From contig CAJNDS010000501.1 in assembly GCA_905221605.1 (NCBI GenBank), positions 60,030 through 124,029 of the forward strand: DNA of 64,000 nucleotides. The letters are read 5' to 3'. Below, one piece after another: positions 9,940-22,745 of the stretch. Each line of letters opens with the position of its first letter. The stretch's first letter is position 1. Origin of the DNA: Symbiodinium natans. Taxonomy: Eukaryota > Sar > Dinophyceae > Suessiales > Symbiodiniaceae. The notes below the pieces were generated by a model. The model searched no databases. It saw nothing but the letters and a program-made list of their open reading frames with translations, and was not told the origin of the DNA. Position numbers and translations under genes: made by a program.

Positions 9940-12415
9940 ATTTCAGAGATTTCTTCTAGGACCATTGAGGAAGATAACAATCATTCATCTTCTTCCAAAT
10001 GGAATGAATATTTTAATTCATTTGGGTTCTCTTCTTTCATATTTCTTTATTTCCAGAAATCATTCTGATTTGATTTGCGAAGAATCTCAACATCCATATC
10101 ATTTCTATCAAATTAAAAAACTAGAAATATCCTAGATATAGAAATTTATTTTTTCTTTCAAGGATTTCTTCTGGATTCTTATGGTAAGCATCATCATCAT
10201 TCATTTTCTATCAAATGGAATGAAGAATAAATTTCATTGGATTCTTTGATATTTTTTCATTTCCAGAAACCATTCTGATTTATTTTGCGAAGAATCTCAT
10301 CATCCATATCATTTCTGGCAAACGAAATATATTTGGAATTCTCCTAGATATATATCTGTATAAATCTTCTTTCAGGGATTTCTTCTAGATTCATATGGTG
10401 AAGATCATCATCATTCATCTTCTATCGCATGGAATGAAGAATCCAATTCATTGGATTCTTTTCTTTGATATTTCTTATCCATATCATTTCTGTCAAATAA
10501 AAAATAATTAGAAATCTTCCAGATATAAATCTTTATTTATTATCTTTCCAGGGTTTCTTCAAGATTCTTATGGCGAGGATCATCATCATTCATCTTCTAT
10601 CAAATGGAATGAAGAATCCAAATCATTGGATTCTCTTCTTTGATATTTCTTCATTTCCAGGATTCCAGAAACCATTCAAATTTGATTTGCGAATTCTTTC
10701 ATCATCCATATCATTTCTGCCAAATACAAAACTATTTCAAATCTCCTAGATATAAACCTTTATATATCTTCTTTCGAGGATTTCTTCTAGATTCATATGA
10801 TGAGGATTATCATCATTCATCTTCTATCAAATGGAATGAAGAATCCAATTCATTGGATTCTCTTCTTTGAAATTTCTTCATTTCTAGAAACCATTCTGAT
10901 TTATTTTGCGAAGAATCCCATCATCCATACCATTTCTGCCAAATCAAAAATAATTAGAAATCTTCTAGACATAAATCTTTATAAATCTTCTTTCAGAAAT
11001 TTATTCTAGATTCATATGGCGAAGATCATCATCATTCATCTTCCATCAAATAGAATGAAGAATCAAATTCATTGGATGCTCTTCTTTGATATTTCTCCAT
11101 ATCCAGAAGTCATTCTGATTTCTTTTGCGAAGAATCACATCATCCATATCATTTCTGCCAAATAAAATATAATTTGAATTCTCCTAGATAGAAATCTTTC
11201 TCAATTTTCATTTCAGAGATGCCTTCTAGGACTATTTGACGAAGATCATATTGAATATCATCTTCTATCAAATGGAATGAAGAATCAAATTCATTGGATT
11301 CTTTTCTTTGATATTTCTTCATTTCAGGAAATCATTTTGATTTGATTTGCGAAGAATCTCATCATCCATATCATTTGTGCCAAATAAAAAATAATTAGAA
11401 ATCTCCCAGATATAAATCCTTATATATCTTCTTTCAAGGATTTCTTCTAGATTCTTATGGAGAGGATCATCATCATTCATCTTCTATCAAATGGAATGAA
11501 GAATCCAAATCATTGGATTCTCTTCTTTGATATTTCTTCATTTCTAGAAACCATTCTGATTTGATTTGAGAATTCTTTCATCATCCATATCATTTCTGCC
11601 AAATACAAAATAATTTCAAATCTCCTAGATATGAACCTTTATATATCTTCTTTCAAGGATTTCTTCTAGATTCATATGATGAGGATCATCATCGTTCATC
11701 TTCTATCAAATGGAATGAAGAATCCAATTCATTGGATTCTCTTCTTTGATATTTCCTCATTTCTAGAAACCATTCTGATTCATTTTGCGAAGAATCGCAT
11801 CATCCATACCATTTCTGCCAAATCAAAAATAATTAGAAATCTTCGAGGTATAAATCTTTATAAATCTTCTTTCAGAAATTTATTCTAGATTCATATGGTG
11901 AAGATCATCATCATTCATCTTCCATCAAATAGAATGAAGAATCAAATTCATTGGATGCTCTTCTTTGATATTTCTCCATATCCAGAAGTCATTCTGATTT
12001 CTTTTGCGAAGAATCGTATCATCCATATCATTTCTGCCAAATAAAAATTAATTTGAATTCTCCTAGATAGAAATCTTTATCAATTTTCATTTCAGAGATG
12101 CCTTCTAGGACTATTTGACGAAGATCATATTGAATATCATCTTCTATCAAATGGAATGAAGAATCAAATTCATTGGATTCTTTTCTTTGATATTTCTTCA
12201 TTTCAGGAAATCATTTTGATTTGATTTGCGAAGAATCTCATCATCCATATCATTTCTGCCAAATAAAAATTATTTCAAATCTCCTAGATATCTTTATATA
12301 TTTTCTTTCAAGGATTTCTTCTAGATTCTTATGGTGAGGATCATCATCATTCATCTTCTATCAATTGGAATGAAGAATCCAAATCATTGGATTCCCTTAT
12401 TTGATATAGCCCTTC
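9940..12415. repeat. ~220-bp AT-rich satellite with ~880-bp higher-order repeat
   Basis: About eleven diverged copies of a ~220-bp unit containing catcttctatcaaatggaat, gaagaatccaattcattgga and catcatccatatcatttctg. The variant with catcttccatcaaatagaat recurs at about 11038 and 11918, and the 10797-11009 stretch recurs at 11676-11888 with few changes, so four units form an ~880-bp higher-order period. GC content is far below that of the flanks. Ends are approximate. Short open frames inside are repeat artefacts. Confidence 0.9.
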
Positions 12416-12579
12416 TGACTAAAACATCCCAAGTGGTCATGTAAATTTACATGACGACTTCTTCTTAAATGGCAACACGTCAGAGCCCTTGGCACAGCAC
12501 CAGACACCCTTGGAATCTTCATAGCTGTTGGGGCTACAGTGGGCTTATTGTTTCTCTTTACAGGACGGTGAATACCTCA

Positions 12580-12900
12580 CCTGTTGCTCTCGCGGAATAA
12601 ATAGAATCCGGTTCCGTGAAAGGAAATGTTGGAGGACATCTTTCGGCTGGAGCGATGCATGAATGCTGGGCACTGCTTCGACAGAATCCAAGACCTATGG
12701 TGTGGAGGACCTTGCTCTTTTCTTTTCTGCTCCGAGGCTGCGTACGCAGTGCTGGCTGGCCGTTTCGTCACCGCTCCTTGCGTCAGATTTACAGACTTGT
12801 TCAAGACGTGAAAGCTGCTGAGGTCGGTCAGAGCGTCCTCCCGCCAGGATGCGAAGTCTGTCGCCTTAGTTGAAAAGCACACGGTGCGCCGACGCCTGCG
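12580..12900 (-). CDS. Possible coding block, weak
   Basis: The minus strand stays open and reads ATDFASWREDALTDLSSFHV then LNKSVNL.., later SSRKMSSNISFHGTGFYLF. Parts look protein-like, but the middle is Arg/Lys/Pro-rich and the plus strand is also open. No splice sites were confirmed. Confidence 0.2.
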
Positions 12901-13975
12901 GATCGACTCGTGGGTTGTCACATTAGGATGCCTGCAAATGTCGGTTGAGGAAGTTCCCCGTCGCCGTCGCCTTCGCCTGTGCAAAATGCGTGACGTGAAT
13001 GTTCTATGCTGAGGATTGACTCTTTTGGGGAGGTCGTGCTGCCTCGGGCTCCGCTAGCGGTTCTTCCGCGGCTGGGGGAGGCTCGAGTTCCTGCCTCGCT
13101 GACTTGGCAAGTGGTGCAAAATGAACGCACGCTTCTGTTTCCTGAGGCTGGTGCTCCGGCTCCCAGCCGTCCCGCGGATTCGTGCGCTGGGTCTGGCCTG
13201 CAGTCGGCGCCTCACCGTGTTTTTTTCGCGGCTTCTTCTGCCTTACGCTAAACGATGCCGGCCTGGAAGTGGGCTTGCATCTCCTCTTCCAGGTAGCGTG
13301 CCTCGAGTGTCTTCCATGAATGAGTGTGACAGGCACTCATTTCTTGTTTCTGCGCCTGGCCTCGGCTTCCGCTCGGGTGGGCCCCACGAAACGGAAGTTC
13401 GGCAAGTTGGGCTCCTTCGCGCGTCATCACCATCATGGTCGATGTCCGGATTCTGACTTATGACTGAACATGTTGCGTCACCCACCTGACGAGTCACGCT
13501 GTAGTTGTACACCTCCAATGTTGAGCCCCGCGCAGCCCCATCATGGCAAATCTACAGACAACTGATGAGCCCCTGCCTCTGGGTCCAGCCAATCCGCGTC
13601 GGCCCAGATGTAATCCTCTTCGAGCATGTACGAGACCTGCCCGGTGCGCGGCGGACGTACATCGGCGTACCCGATTTCTTACAAATCAGCTAAACCGGCC
13701 TCGCACGTGTCGAACCAGATGATAAACGGCATCTTTGCTAGCAGTGGAAGCAAGTGAAGGTCACGATCTACAAATCAAGAACTTGAACACAATCGGACGA
13801 CGCAATCAATGTTCAATTCGGTCAGAGCTGGGCGAATGTGTTCTGGGGTCTTTGAGAGACATGCTGGCAGTATTGCGCAAGAACTGAGGCAATCAACTCT
13901 CTTGACTTGTTTGGAGTCACGCTAACTGCAAGTAGAACCTGGGATTAGGAGCCCTCGTACATGTAGACGACCCTG

Positions 13976-14074
13976 AGCTCGCATGTTCTTTCGCGCCAAT
14001 GAAGAAGCGTGGTCGCATGTGCTTCTGCTTCTGTAGAACGCAGATACTGCAGCCGAATAGTTTGGCCTTGAAGC
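13976..14074 (-). CDS. Candidate exon, unidentified multi-exon gene
   Basis: After acceptor aacattccag the minus strand reads (G)FKAKLFGCSICVLQKQK then HMRPRFFIGAKEHASS. It is in the same frame as block 14088-14219 but separated from it by an in-frame TGA within 13 nt, so either a junction is mis-set or the locus is a pseudogene. Confidence 0.4.
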
Positions 14075-14087
14075 CTGGAATGTTTCA

Positions 14088-14219
14088 CTGCAGGGCGCTT
14101 TGCCACGCGGCGGCGTCAGTGGCTGGATCCCACCACCAGAGGCTGTTGCTCTCAGGGTCCTTGAAGCCTTTCGCGCTAGATTGCGAGATATGGCGGGCTC
14201 GACTAACGCAACCGAGCAT
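14088..14219 (-). CDS. Candidate exon, phase-matched to 14285-14379
   Basis: Acceptor ggctctgtcag opens in phase 0, as required by the previous exon. It reads MLGCVSRARHISQSSAKG then FKDPESNSLWWWDPATDAAA. The donor is not resolved; the frame meets TGA just after CTGCAG. Confidence 0.4.
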
Positions 14220-14284
14220 CTGACAGAGCCATCCACGATTGACGAGGATTTTCCGCTTGAGCGGCCACTCGCGGACCTTCACAC

Positions 14285-14379
14285 GAAGAACACACGTGAC
14301 GAAGCAAAAACATGTATATCCTGATCAAAGCCTTGCCCAACAGCTGTAAGAACGACTGTCGACGCAAGTCCGCTTCCTC
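14285..14379 (-). CDS. Candidate 95-nt exon
   Basis: Acceptor cccatgacag and donor GTGTGA. It reads GSGLASTVVLTAVGQGF then DQDIHVFASSRVFF. Its entry phase matches exon 14408-14521 if that exon ends at ACTA, but the intron between them would be only 28 nt, so one edge may be wrong. Confidence 0.4.
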
Positions 14380-14407
14380 CTGTCATGGGCAGGTATGTTT
14401 CACACAC

Positions 14408-14521
14408 TAGTTACTGGTTTGTTATTGTCATGGAACGCCTTGACTTGGAGCTTCACGTCCCACCAGAGGCCTTCAAGCCGCCAAGCGGCTAAGAGACCGA
14501 TTTTGCCCAGCGGGTCAGCTC
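14408..14521 (-). CDS. Candidate 114-nt exon, phase-matched to 14659-14776
   Basis: Acceptor ttcatgacag. It reads ADPLGKIGLLAAWRLEG then LWWDVKLQVKAFHDNNKPVT. Its first two bases complete the codon split at the end of exon 14659-14776 (137-nt intron), which gives good support to this pair. The beta-strand pattern WDVKLQVKAF is protein-like. Function unknown. Confidence 0.5.
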
Positions 14522-14658
14522 CTGTCATGAAAGTTGCATTTGCTTCCTTCTAAAGCTTTCCCTTGCAACGTTGGCCTCTCCACTCGTCCAACCTGGACAG
14601 TGGACAGGTCCAAAAACTCCTATTCAGATGCAATCTCGATCGCAGTCACTTTCTGAAC

Positions 14659-14776
14659 TTGCGAGCCTGCGGTCTGGAAGGAAGATCTCTATTAGCTTGA
14701 CGGGATCCTCCATCCTGCGCACGAAGGCATAGAGAACTACATCCTCTGCTTCTGGGCCACTGTTAGATGACATGTC
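14659..14776 (-). CDS. Candidate 118-nt exon
   Basis: Acceptor gctctctgcag and donor GTTCAG. It reads DMSSNSGPEAEDVVLYAF then VRRMEDPVKLIEIFLPDRR. The composition is clearly protein-like and the junction phase agrees with exon 14408-14521. This is the first exon of a chain of four or five on the minus strand between 14.8 and 14.0 kb. Family not recognised. Confidence 0.5.
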
Positions 14777-17700
14777 CTGCAGAGAGCGTCTTGGCACGTT
14801 GGTGTAATGCTTTGAACCAAGACGTTGCTGCCAGGGTCGAGCATTGAGACGGTTGCAGTGTGCTTTATTTGCTCTGAAGGCTGGGGCGTCATGCTCTGGC
14901 TAACTTTCCACAAGCTCAAGAAAGAGGTTCAACAATGCAAAGAAGAAGCGAGTAGGCCATAACCGGCGGTTTTTTTGCGGAAATTGAAAGTCAGAGCGAG
15001 TGAAGGTTGGCGTGAAACAGATGTTCTGCCAGCGACTGTTTGTGCCATAGTGAATCCTATGAACCCCATCAAATTTGAGAGGAACGCTGGAACGCTATTC
15101 ACATGCATAGGATTTCTATTTCAATTTTTTAGCATGCAATCCAAAAATCTCGAGCAAATTGTTCAGGTCACTTCTGCTGGAAGTTTTTATGGGAGTCCCC
15201 CCATCTAAAAACCACCGCGCATGGCGGAACGTAGTGTTTTTATCTGGAAACCATGGTAAGATGGTGTCAAGGGAAAAATTCAAATATGCAGCGGTCGGAG
15301 AGCAGCACGGACCGCAGCGATGCGCACGAAAAGCCCCACCACAGCTTGAGGCCTTTGGGGCTTTAGGGGATTTCTGGGGAATTGTTTGCCAAGCAGCAGA
15401 GTTCTGTGTCTCGTGATTTGCCGGTACAGGCATCGGTGAACGAGGAGGACGTCCCCTCTGAGCCGCTCGAACAGCGCTTGCCTCAGCTTCGAGGCTCCGC
15501 ATCAGATCTTAGGCAAGCGCATCGGAAGAGCACATAACCGACTTCTCTTGAACGATGCCGTGTACAGGAAGTCCAAAGACTTCAAGGCGTCGGCTCAAAT
15601 GCATTACGCCCTAAATGTACCGGAAATGCAGCATTCCATATACATACCCTGCTAGAGTACACTAATACTATGCAGTCTCCAGCTTACACCCTCGCACACC
15701 CTGGTCATGCACCGCCACCTTGACCATTCTTCGCGCGGTCAGTCAGTGCGAAAACCTATGCAGAGCAAGGGAAAAAGGGCGGAGTGTGTCAGCGTGGGAA
15801 ATTCAAACTTGTGCACGCATACGAGTGAAGTAGCGATGACAGTCGTCATGCCACTGCAGCCACTGCAGAAAGGCTACACTTCCCGTCAATCTCCACTGTT
15901 TTGTTGGAGGACGGAAGAATCGGCTCAGATGTGCCAAAACAAAGCCCAGAGCCTCAACGCAACGTTGGCCCTCAAGCCCTCTGAAGCCTCTCACAACGCA
16001 GCAACCATCGACAACCATCGGCAGCCTTGCATTCAGACAGCGACAATGGGCTTGCTGCAGCCCTCGGCAACATGCAGAAAACCGACTCAGTGACACTTCG
16101 TGTGGAAGGCCGCCCATGAGAGATTGGCACACGTGAACGTGACCATGTGCAAGTCCCAGCTACGGACATTCTTCAGCGCCAGCCTGCCCATACCTTGGAC
16201 GGAAGAATGCTTCAGGATCGATCAACCCCTAACCCCTAAACCCTGCACCCCTAAAGACGCCTCGATCGATGCACTTTCGACCATCCATGCCATGGCGCGC
16301 CTCTCCCACCCTTTGTTGCTCCCCATTTCCACCCTCTACTTGAACAGAAGTCCCGAGACAGAACTCTATACGGTCCATGCGTAAGCAGTCAGCCATAGCA
16401 CAACCCCAAGTCCCACCCAATCATTGTTGACTGCAGCTTTTGCGCCGAACCCTCGTCACAGCGTGTCACAACTAACACGCGCCACAGTCCTAAATCCAGA
16501 CAAGATGCGTGTAGCTTCCGTAGGGGAAACCGACTTTCCAGTCTGGGTGCTCATGCCCATTGCTCACTTGGCTGTAGTAGTTCGTCATGCAAAACCAAGC
16601 ACCTGACGAAATTGGCTTGCGAACTGAAAGAGGCCCGTTTGACCGACTTGTCCAACTTGAAGGTGAAAAAGGCACACAAGTGCTCTGGTCAGACCAAGGG
16701 ACTGTGCCGTGAGCTAGCGGGGTCATTGCTCCAGATGTAATATCCGCAGCGGAGCTCGCGGCCTTTGCACTCGGCCAACAACAATCAACTTCGTTCGTTC
16801 CACATGTAGCAGCGTTAAAACACAACGCAATTGCTCAAACATCAAATACCAAAACCTGATCTCGTCCACTTTTCGTGTTGAGTCATAGAAGAAGCCGTGC
16901 TCTGGAACCAAACAAGGTGCACTTCTCCTGGACTTTCTCCTCCGAGCTGAATCCGCTGTGGCCCAAGAGCAAATTCCCCTCCACCTTCTCCTGCAGCTGA
17001 AGAGTCTCTTCGAGAGTTCAGACTGATAGACACAGACGCTTACTGCTGGCCGAGGCCCTGTATATCCTATGGTGTCCCATGAGGAAATCATGAGGCTGAA
17101 AACCAAAAAAAAGAGCAAACCAAAGCTTTCGGCCCCATTCTGTCTGAGTCTCTTCGCAGCCACCTTTGCCAGGTTTCGACATGAACGACCTTGGCTTCGG
17201 GAACACAAAGGCCCTTGATGCCGGGGAGGCCTGCTATTCTCTTACTAGTTCGGTACTTTTTTTGTGAGAAGCTCAAAAAGCTGGGGTCGGCGCAGAGGCT
17301 GCTCCGGAGCCACATTGAGGGTGTAGAGCCAACACCTGCGCATCATGGCTGACCGCGCAGGCGGATCATGACGGAAAGCGCCTAAAAAAACAAAACCGAG
17401 GGCGCTCGGCAGCAAAAGACGCCAGCGCCTCAGCTTGCCAGGCTGCGAAGCGCCAAGCAGCGCCGACTTGGACTCGACCATGCTGGTCTCATCCTTGCCA
17501 TACGTTGGATTCTCATCCATCTCGCACGGAGTATGGTGGCTTATAGAGTCCCAAAAATTGTATAGGGTGTTGAACCCTCAGGGACTCAGAACCTGAAACT
17601 CTCGGGGACTCCAGCATGTAAACCGGGGGGTGGCTATATCATGAGAATGTACCCTTCGAGATGTCTGCACGATATTCTTACTTCAGCCGCCCTATCTGGA

Positions 17701-20700
17701 AGAAAACACCCCTTTTCTCTCGCAACCACCTAAACATGCACAAACGGAGTGCAAGGGAGCGCAAATCGGAGCGCAACACTGTGCGCACCCGCCCGCTCCT
17801 TCAGGATGTCAAACTCGGCCCAGGCCTCGCTCGACAAAATTTCTAGCCGAATATCTACCAAGCACGAAAAATGATGAATCTGTAAACAGGGCTCGATTGC
17901 GGAAACCGTTCGAGCACGAAGACGTCAGCGTTGCTAGCAAGCACTGGCAGAGAACCCTTGGCAGACACCTAGTTTCTTGCCGAAGGGGCATCTTGCGCCA
18001 TGCACAGGCGCACGTAGCGGACCCGGCTTGACGTTTGGATGCTGAGAACGTCGGCACCTGCGCCCAGGGGATTTCACGGAATCTGCTCAGCCTACGTTGG
18101 GAGAGTGGCGCATTCGGGGGTTGGGTGGATGAAGTGCGGATGCCTCGTTCTCGAGTTTGGAACTTCAACTAGCTACTCTAGATCACAGTGCGCTGTGAGA
18201 CAGTGCACTGATTCGAAACCGCGCATCGCCGAACATTATCTGGGCCGAAACCTCTGATGAATCTTGCTACTGAGGCTGACACATGGGCGTGAATCTCCCA
18301 CCTATGCTTGTCGCCATCTTCTGGTAGTTGCAATCAGATTTCGTTTCATCGCCTCGACGAGTCTCTGGGTGGCTTGCACTGCTCTTACACTGCTCTTGCA
18401 CTGCTCTTACGCACCTTTAGACTCTAAAAAGGCTCCAAGGAAAACAGCTGCTAAGGCGGTAGAGTTGAATTTCTTGGCATCTGGCCATCGTGCAGGCCAC
18501 CATACCGGAGTTTTCCACCACCTTGGCCAGAACAGGAGCCGAAGGACTTGCACATCGAGCACATCGCTTGGCACTGCACGTGACGAGGATCATGCTGTTG
18601 AAGTACCATGATTGACACCAAGACTGTAGAGTCAAGCACACCAGCTGCTCCCTGTGTGATACAGCAAGCAGCGAGTCAGCGTGCCATCAACAACCCGGAA
18701 AGATGCGGCTCCAGACGAGTTGCTGGTACAGCCAGGGCCAGCCACATCGGCATCTTCATACTCGATGTAGCCATCTGCAGTGTACGTGAATCCCTGACGG
18801 GCGAGGGGTAAATTGAGAGATAGCAGGGTGAAGGATGGTTCTCACAAGTACACGCTTCCATGTGTCACGTCTTTGTGGCGGAGTTCACAGACTCTGGCCT
18901 CGTTCAATCCATACACATTCCTTGGCCAAGTTCACATGAGCGTATGACGTGTATGTGACTGGTCCAGGATGGGAGTTGTCACTAGACCCTGAATAATCCC
19001 TGGCCTGCAACGCGATACTATAGTTCTTACGCGGGTACGAAACGCCAAAGCAAAGAACCGCAAACACGGCTCCCAGCTACCCAGACCGCATATTCCTCCA
19101 ATCCATTCGAGCCACCGGCTGTTGTACATAACCACATCGCCACCCAGTGCTGCGGCACGTGTGCCAGTAGCATGGAAGAGGGAAATCTCCTGACAAAATC
19201 GAGCACCATCACGGAAGCTTCACAAGGATCTCTGTAGCTTGAGACAGGTTTGAGCATCCCGCCTTGATGCGCAAGGCTGACGTCTCCATTTTGGCGATTC
19301 GGAACACGAACTCGCTCTTCCTGGCCCAAGAATCACGACGATGTGGGTGCAGGATGGTGCGGGCTCCAGGTATCGAGCTCCAAGTCAAAGCTATACTCTC
19401 TGAGGGTTTGGGTGTTGCCCCGCGGGAGGGCTTGGGGAATCTACAAGCACGGTGTGGAAAAGCGTTGATATGCGTTGATATGCGTTGATGTGCGTTGATG
19501 CTTTGCCTCACCTTTCCTCATCCCGGCCGGCGGGGGACGAGAACTCTAGGAGATCACTCTGACAACCTTTGCTTTGCTACCTCCCTCGACCTATGTGCTA
19601 CGCAACTCAAACACCTGCTGTTGCAGACCAGACAGGCTTATTCCCACACCTCGTTGCTGTTGAAGGCATGCGGGCCAGCAGAAAGTCGATCGCTCCAGCG
19701 TCAGGGCCGGCTGCAGGCACCTCTGAGTCGCTATGTTCGTCGTGCGCCAGGCGCGCGCCGGACCGCTTGCTGCACGTGGTCACGGTATCCAGTACCATCA
19801 ACGTAAGAACTCCGCAATGTGTTCGAACACTGCGGGTAGACGGTAGATGCTTGAACATGGAAGTCTGAATCCAAGGGGCCAGAAGATCACCCGACTGCCA
19901 CTGACCAGACTCACCTTGGATGGGAGATGGGTGCTTCAAAAAAAGGATCCTGAGACGAATCCTCTGATGCTGGGCATATACCAGGCAGCCTTTGGCCTCT
20001 ACAAGCGCGCGTCCCCGAGCTACATAAGGTTTATGATAATTGTCGCATGCCTGGGCGATGCATCTCGTCCAAAAGTCCAGCTGCTACATCTAGTCGAGCT
20101 CGAGGAATCCCAACCAACCTAACACCCATCACACCTTTCACGAAACCAAAGAGTGCCGAAACCTCGTGTCGGAAAGCATGGAAAGCACTCATGCCCACAC
20201 ACTCATCCCGCACCTTCATGCGATCGTCGTCCATGTGGACCGTTGACATTGCTCCAAACCACCACCTCCAAAAAGCTTTGGAATCTGGAGAACGGTTGAA
20301 ACCGGCTCTTGCCGCAACTCAAGGTTTCTGTCAACACGTGAACATCACATGCACCTTCTAAACCCTGACAGTCAACATGAACGAGGCGCTGTGGGATTGA
20401 AACTCAGTCTTCGGCAGCTGCGACTTGAAAAATTGTCTGACGCGATCTACCATTGTGAAAACACAAGCGGGACCGCTTAGCAGAAGCTCATCCGCGTCGC
20501 GTAGAGTGAGACTACACGACTTTTTGGTTTCACCCGCGGAACTCTCTTACCCATCACGTGACTGACCTGTTCCGAGTTCAAGGTTCACATCCGCTGTCCT
20601 ACAAATTTTTGCAAGCCTGACTGAAGCCCACTTCCTTTGTACGTTGGCCGCATTCGAGATTAGGGTTTAGGGCTCGCGCCACAATCGAGTGCAAAAATCA

Positions 20701-22200
20701 TCTTCGCGTCACAGTCTGCATATGCATGAGAAGATAAACCTCTTCTCCTGGGCCTTGCAACTCCTCTCGGAGGCTCCCGCGGCTTCCAGATCCCACTCTT
20801 GGACTTAAACCACTAACACTTCTCAAGCTTTGGCCCACTCCTTTTAAGGGTTTGGGTACGGCCGAAAGCATCCACAAAGACGCCCCCGCCCCTTTTTACC
20901 ACTTCGTATTCCACAAGGGCACGGGCGAGACGGTTTCTTTTTGCATTTGCTTTGTTTAACAGGGACCCCTCAAACCGTTGTTGGTTGAAGTTGACATCCG
21001 GTCATCAAGCCTTTTCGTCCGCTTGTCCTGCTTCGGCTTCAGCTAACCCTGCCTCGCCCTGCCAGATCAGCTCATTCCGACGCAGCTGCGTTACGCGAGT
21101 CTTGACCTCCGAGGCGCATGGCAGCATACTTCACACCAAGGAACACGGATGAGTCTCAGGACGCTCGCAGACATGGGGATAAAACTAGGTGACGGCGCCC
21201 CTGATGCTACCAATAGTGCTGACTGTTGTGTTGACTATACCGCACAACTCTCTAATTTCAGGGCCCTATAAATTCCACAGCGGTCCCGACAACTGATCCT
21301 GCGCCACGGCCAAAGCCGAGAAGCGTCTGCCCCTTATCTCTCCTTCGAACTCTGCTCCCATTCACTCTCCCCCCCTCCCCTGTGGGAGCTGCCAAATTCG
21401 CTTCAGGGAGCCGCAATGGGATGTCGAGTTGGAACTTTGAACTTTCGGAGGGATCCAGGCTGAGACCTGCATGGGACCTTGTGGGGCCCCTTCTCAGACC
21501 TTTTCTGGGGAAAATCCACAGTCTGGGACCTGCCTGAGTACATGTTCTGCTTCTATACCACACACACACCCACGATTTGGTGCCCAGTGGCGCCTGTCTC
21601 GAGAACTGCTACTTTCCATTGGCTTCTAAGCCGTATCTGCCCAACCAATTCTCTTCTGTTATTGAAAGTGCCATGGTCATCTGCATGAATAGGCTTTGGT
21701 GGTGACTATACTGTCGACAGTTGACTTCTTGTCATGAAGCTGTGGGGGCAGATCCTCTGACCTGACGAGAGCGTTCGTACTCCAAGGTCGGGGCTGGAGC
21801 AGAGCCAGGAGGCACCCCGAAGATGCTGATCCATGCCGCTTTGTGGAAGAGGAAGAACTTGCCACCTTCTTTCCTCGTCGTTTCAGCACTGAACGCTCGC
21901 TCCAGTCAGAGGCGGCAACGATGCAAGGGTATCGCATACAACCACCAAAAGGGGGTGTTTTTTTTCACTGGTAAGAGTAAATGTGACACCAAGCTTCGTT
22001 CGGCTGACCGTCACAGCCCGTCTGGCGATCTCCGACGCGACGTCGAGCTGTGGCTTTCCTGGGGCCTTGACGTTCACCTGAGCACAGAGCACAGCTCACT
22101 CTCACTCTCGAGACACGGCCATCCTCAGCAGCCTGTCATGGGGCTCGCTTCAACTCAAGACCACGATCAGCAAATCCGCTATAAAGGTCTGTAGGCCCTG
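14777..22200. other. Long stretch without a firm gene
   Basis: Mostly intron- or spacer-like. Minus-strand patches near 15215-15290, 16800-16900 and 19270-19400 (for example KSEFVFRIAKMETSALRI) look faintly coding, but I could not fix splice sites. Short telomere-like words occur near 16226 (ctaacccctaaaccct) and 20660 (ttagggtttaggg). Otherwise nothing is seen. Confidence 0.4.
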
Positions 22201-22503
22201 TCAGCTGTTGGTCGGACTTGGGAACCAGTCTGAGGACGCCACAGTGCGTTTGTTGGTGAAGAAATCAAAGCTGCGACCCCAGCCACCATAGAAGTTGCAG
22301 TATCCGCCACCATACCTTGAGTCGATTGTCATACAACTACAACGGCTCCTGGGACATGCGCCTTGCTCACAAGCAGGCCCCCATGCACTAACCGTGTCCA
22401 GGTGCTGTGTCATCCCGAGGATGTACTCGTCTCCATCCAGGTGCGCTTCCCCGGCACAGTTCCTCCAGTTGCGGCCTCTTTGCCACATGAATGAAAAGCT
22501 CAC
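22201..22503 (-). CDS. Possible exon block, unidentified
   Basis: The frame is open for 100 codons on the minus strand. The first part reads NWRNCAGEAHLDGDEYIL then GMTQHLDT, followed by a possible GTTAGT donor. The last part reads YGGGYCNFYGGWGRSF then DFFTNKRTVASSDWF, followed by a stop. The middle is less protein-like and may be a short intron. No domain recognised. Confidence 0.35.
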   Translation of the reverse strand: MSFSFMWQRGRNWRNCAGEAHLDGDEYILGMTQHLDTVSAWGPACEQGACPRSRCSCMTIDSRYGGGYCNFYGGWGRSFDFFTNKRTVASSDWFPSPTNS

Positions 22504-22627
22504 AGCTTAAAGTCAGCGAGAGATGTGAAGATGAAGACAAGAGTTCATAAGCAGCCCCTTGAATATCTGAAAGGCATGTGGCGAATGTGCGAGTGTGGGC
22601 GGGATTGGCGCACGGGTGCAGGCCCTG

Positions 22628-22745
22628 AACCCGAAACTCCGAACCGTGTGAACCCTAAACCCCCCAAAATCTCTAAACCCCCAAAGCCCCAAGACCCCCA
22701 AGACCCCAAGACCCCAAGACCCCCAAGACGCCCAAACACCAAGGT
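22628..22745. repeat. Degenerate CCCCAAR/CCCTAAA tract
   Basis: A C-rich, purine-broken run (ccctaaaccccccaaaatc, then ccccaagaccccaagacccc) on the plus strand. It resembles a decayed telomere-like or simple repeat. The open frames over it (P/K on one strand, G/L on the other) are artefacts. Confidence 0.7.

Noticed and set aside
9940-12415. CRISPR-like spaced repeats
   Set aside because: The unit is ~220 bp, diverged along its whole length, and lacks the short identical repeat plus unique spacer pattern; the genome is eukaryotic.
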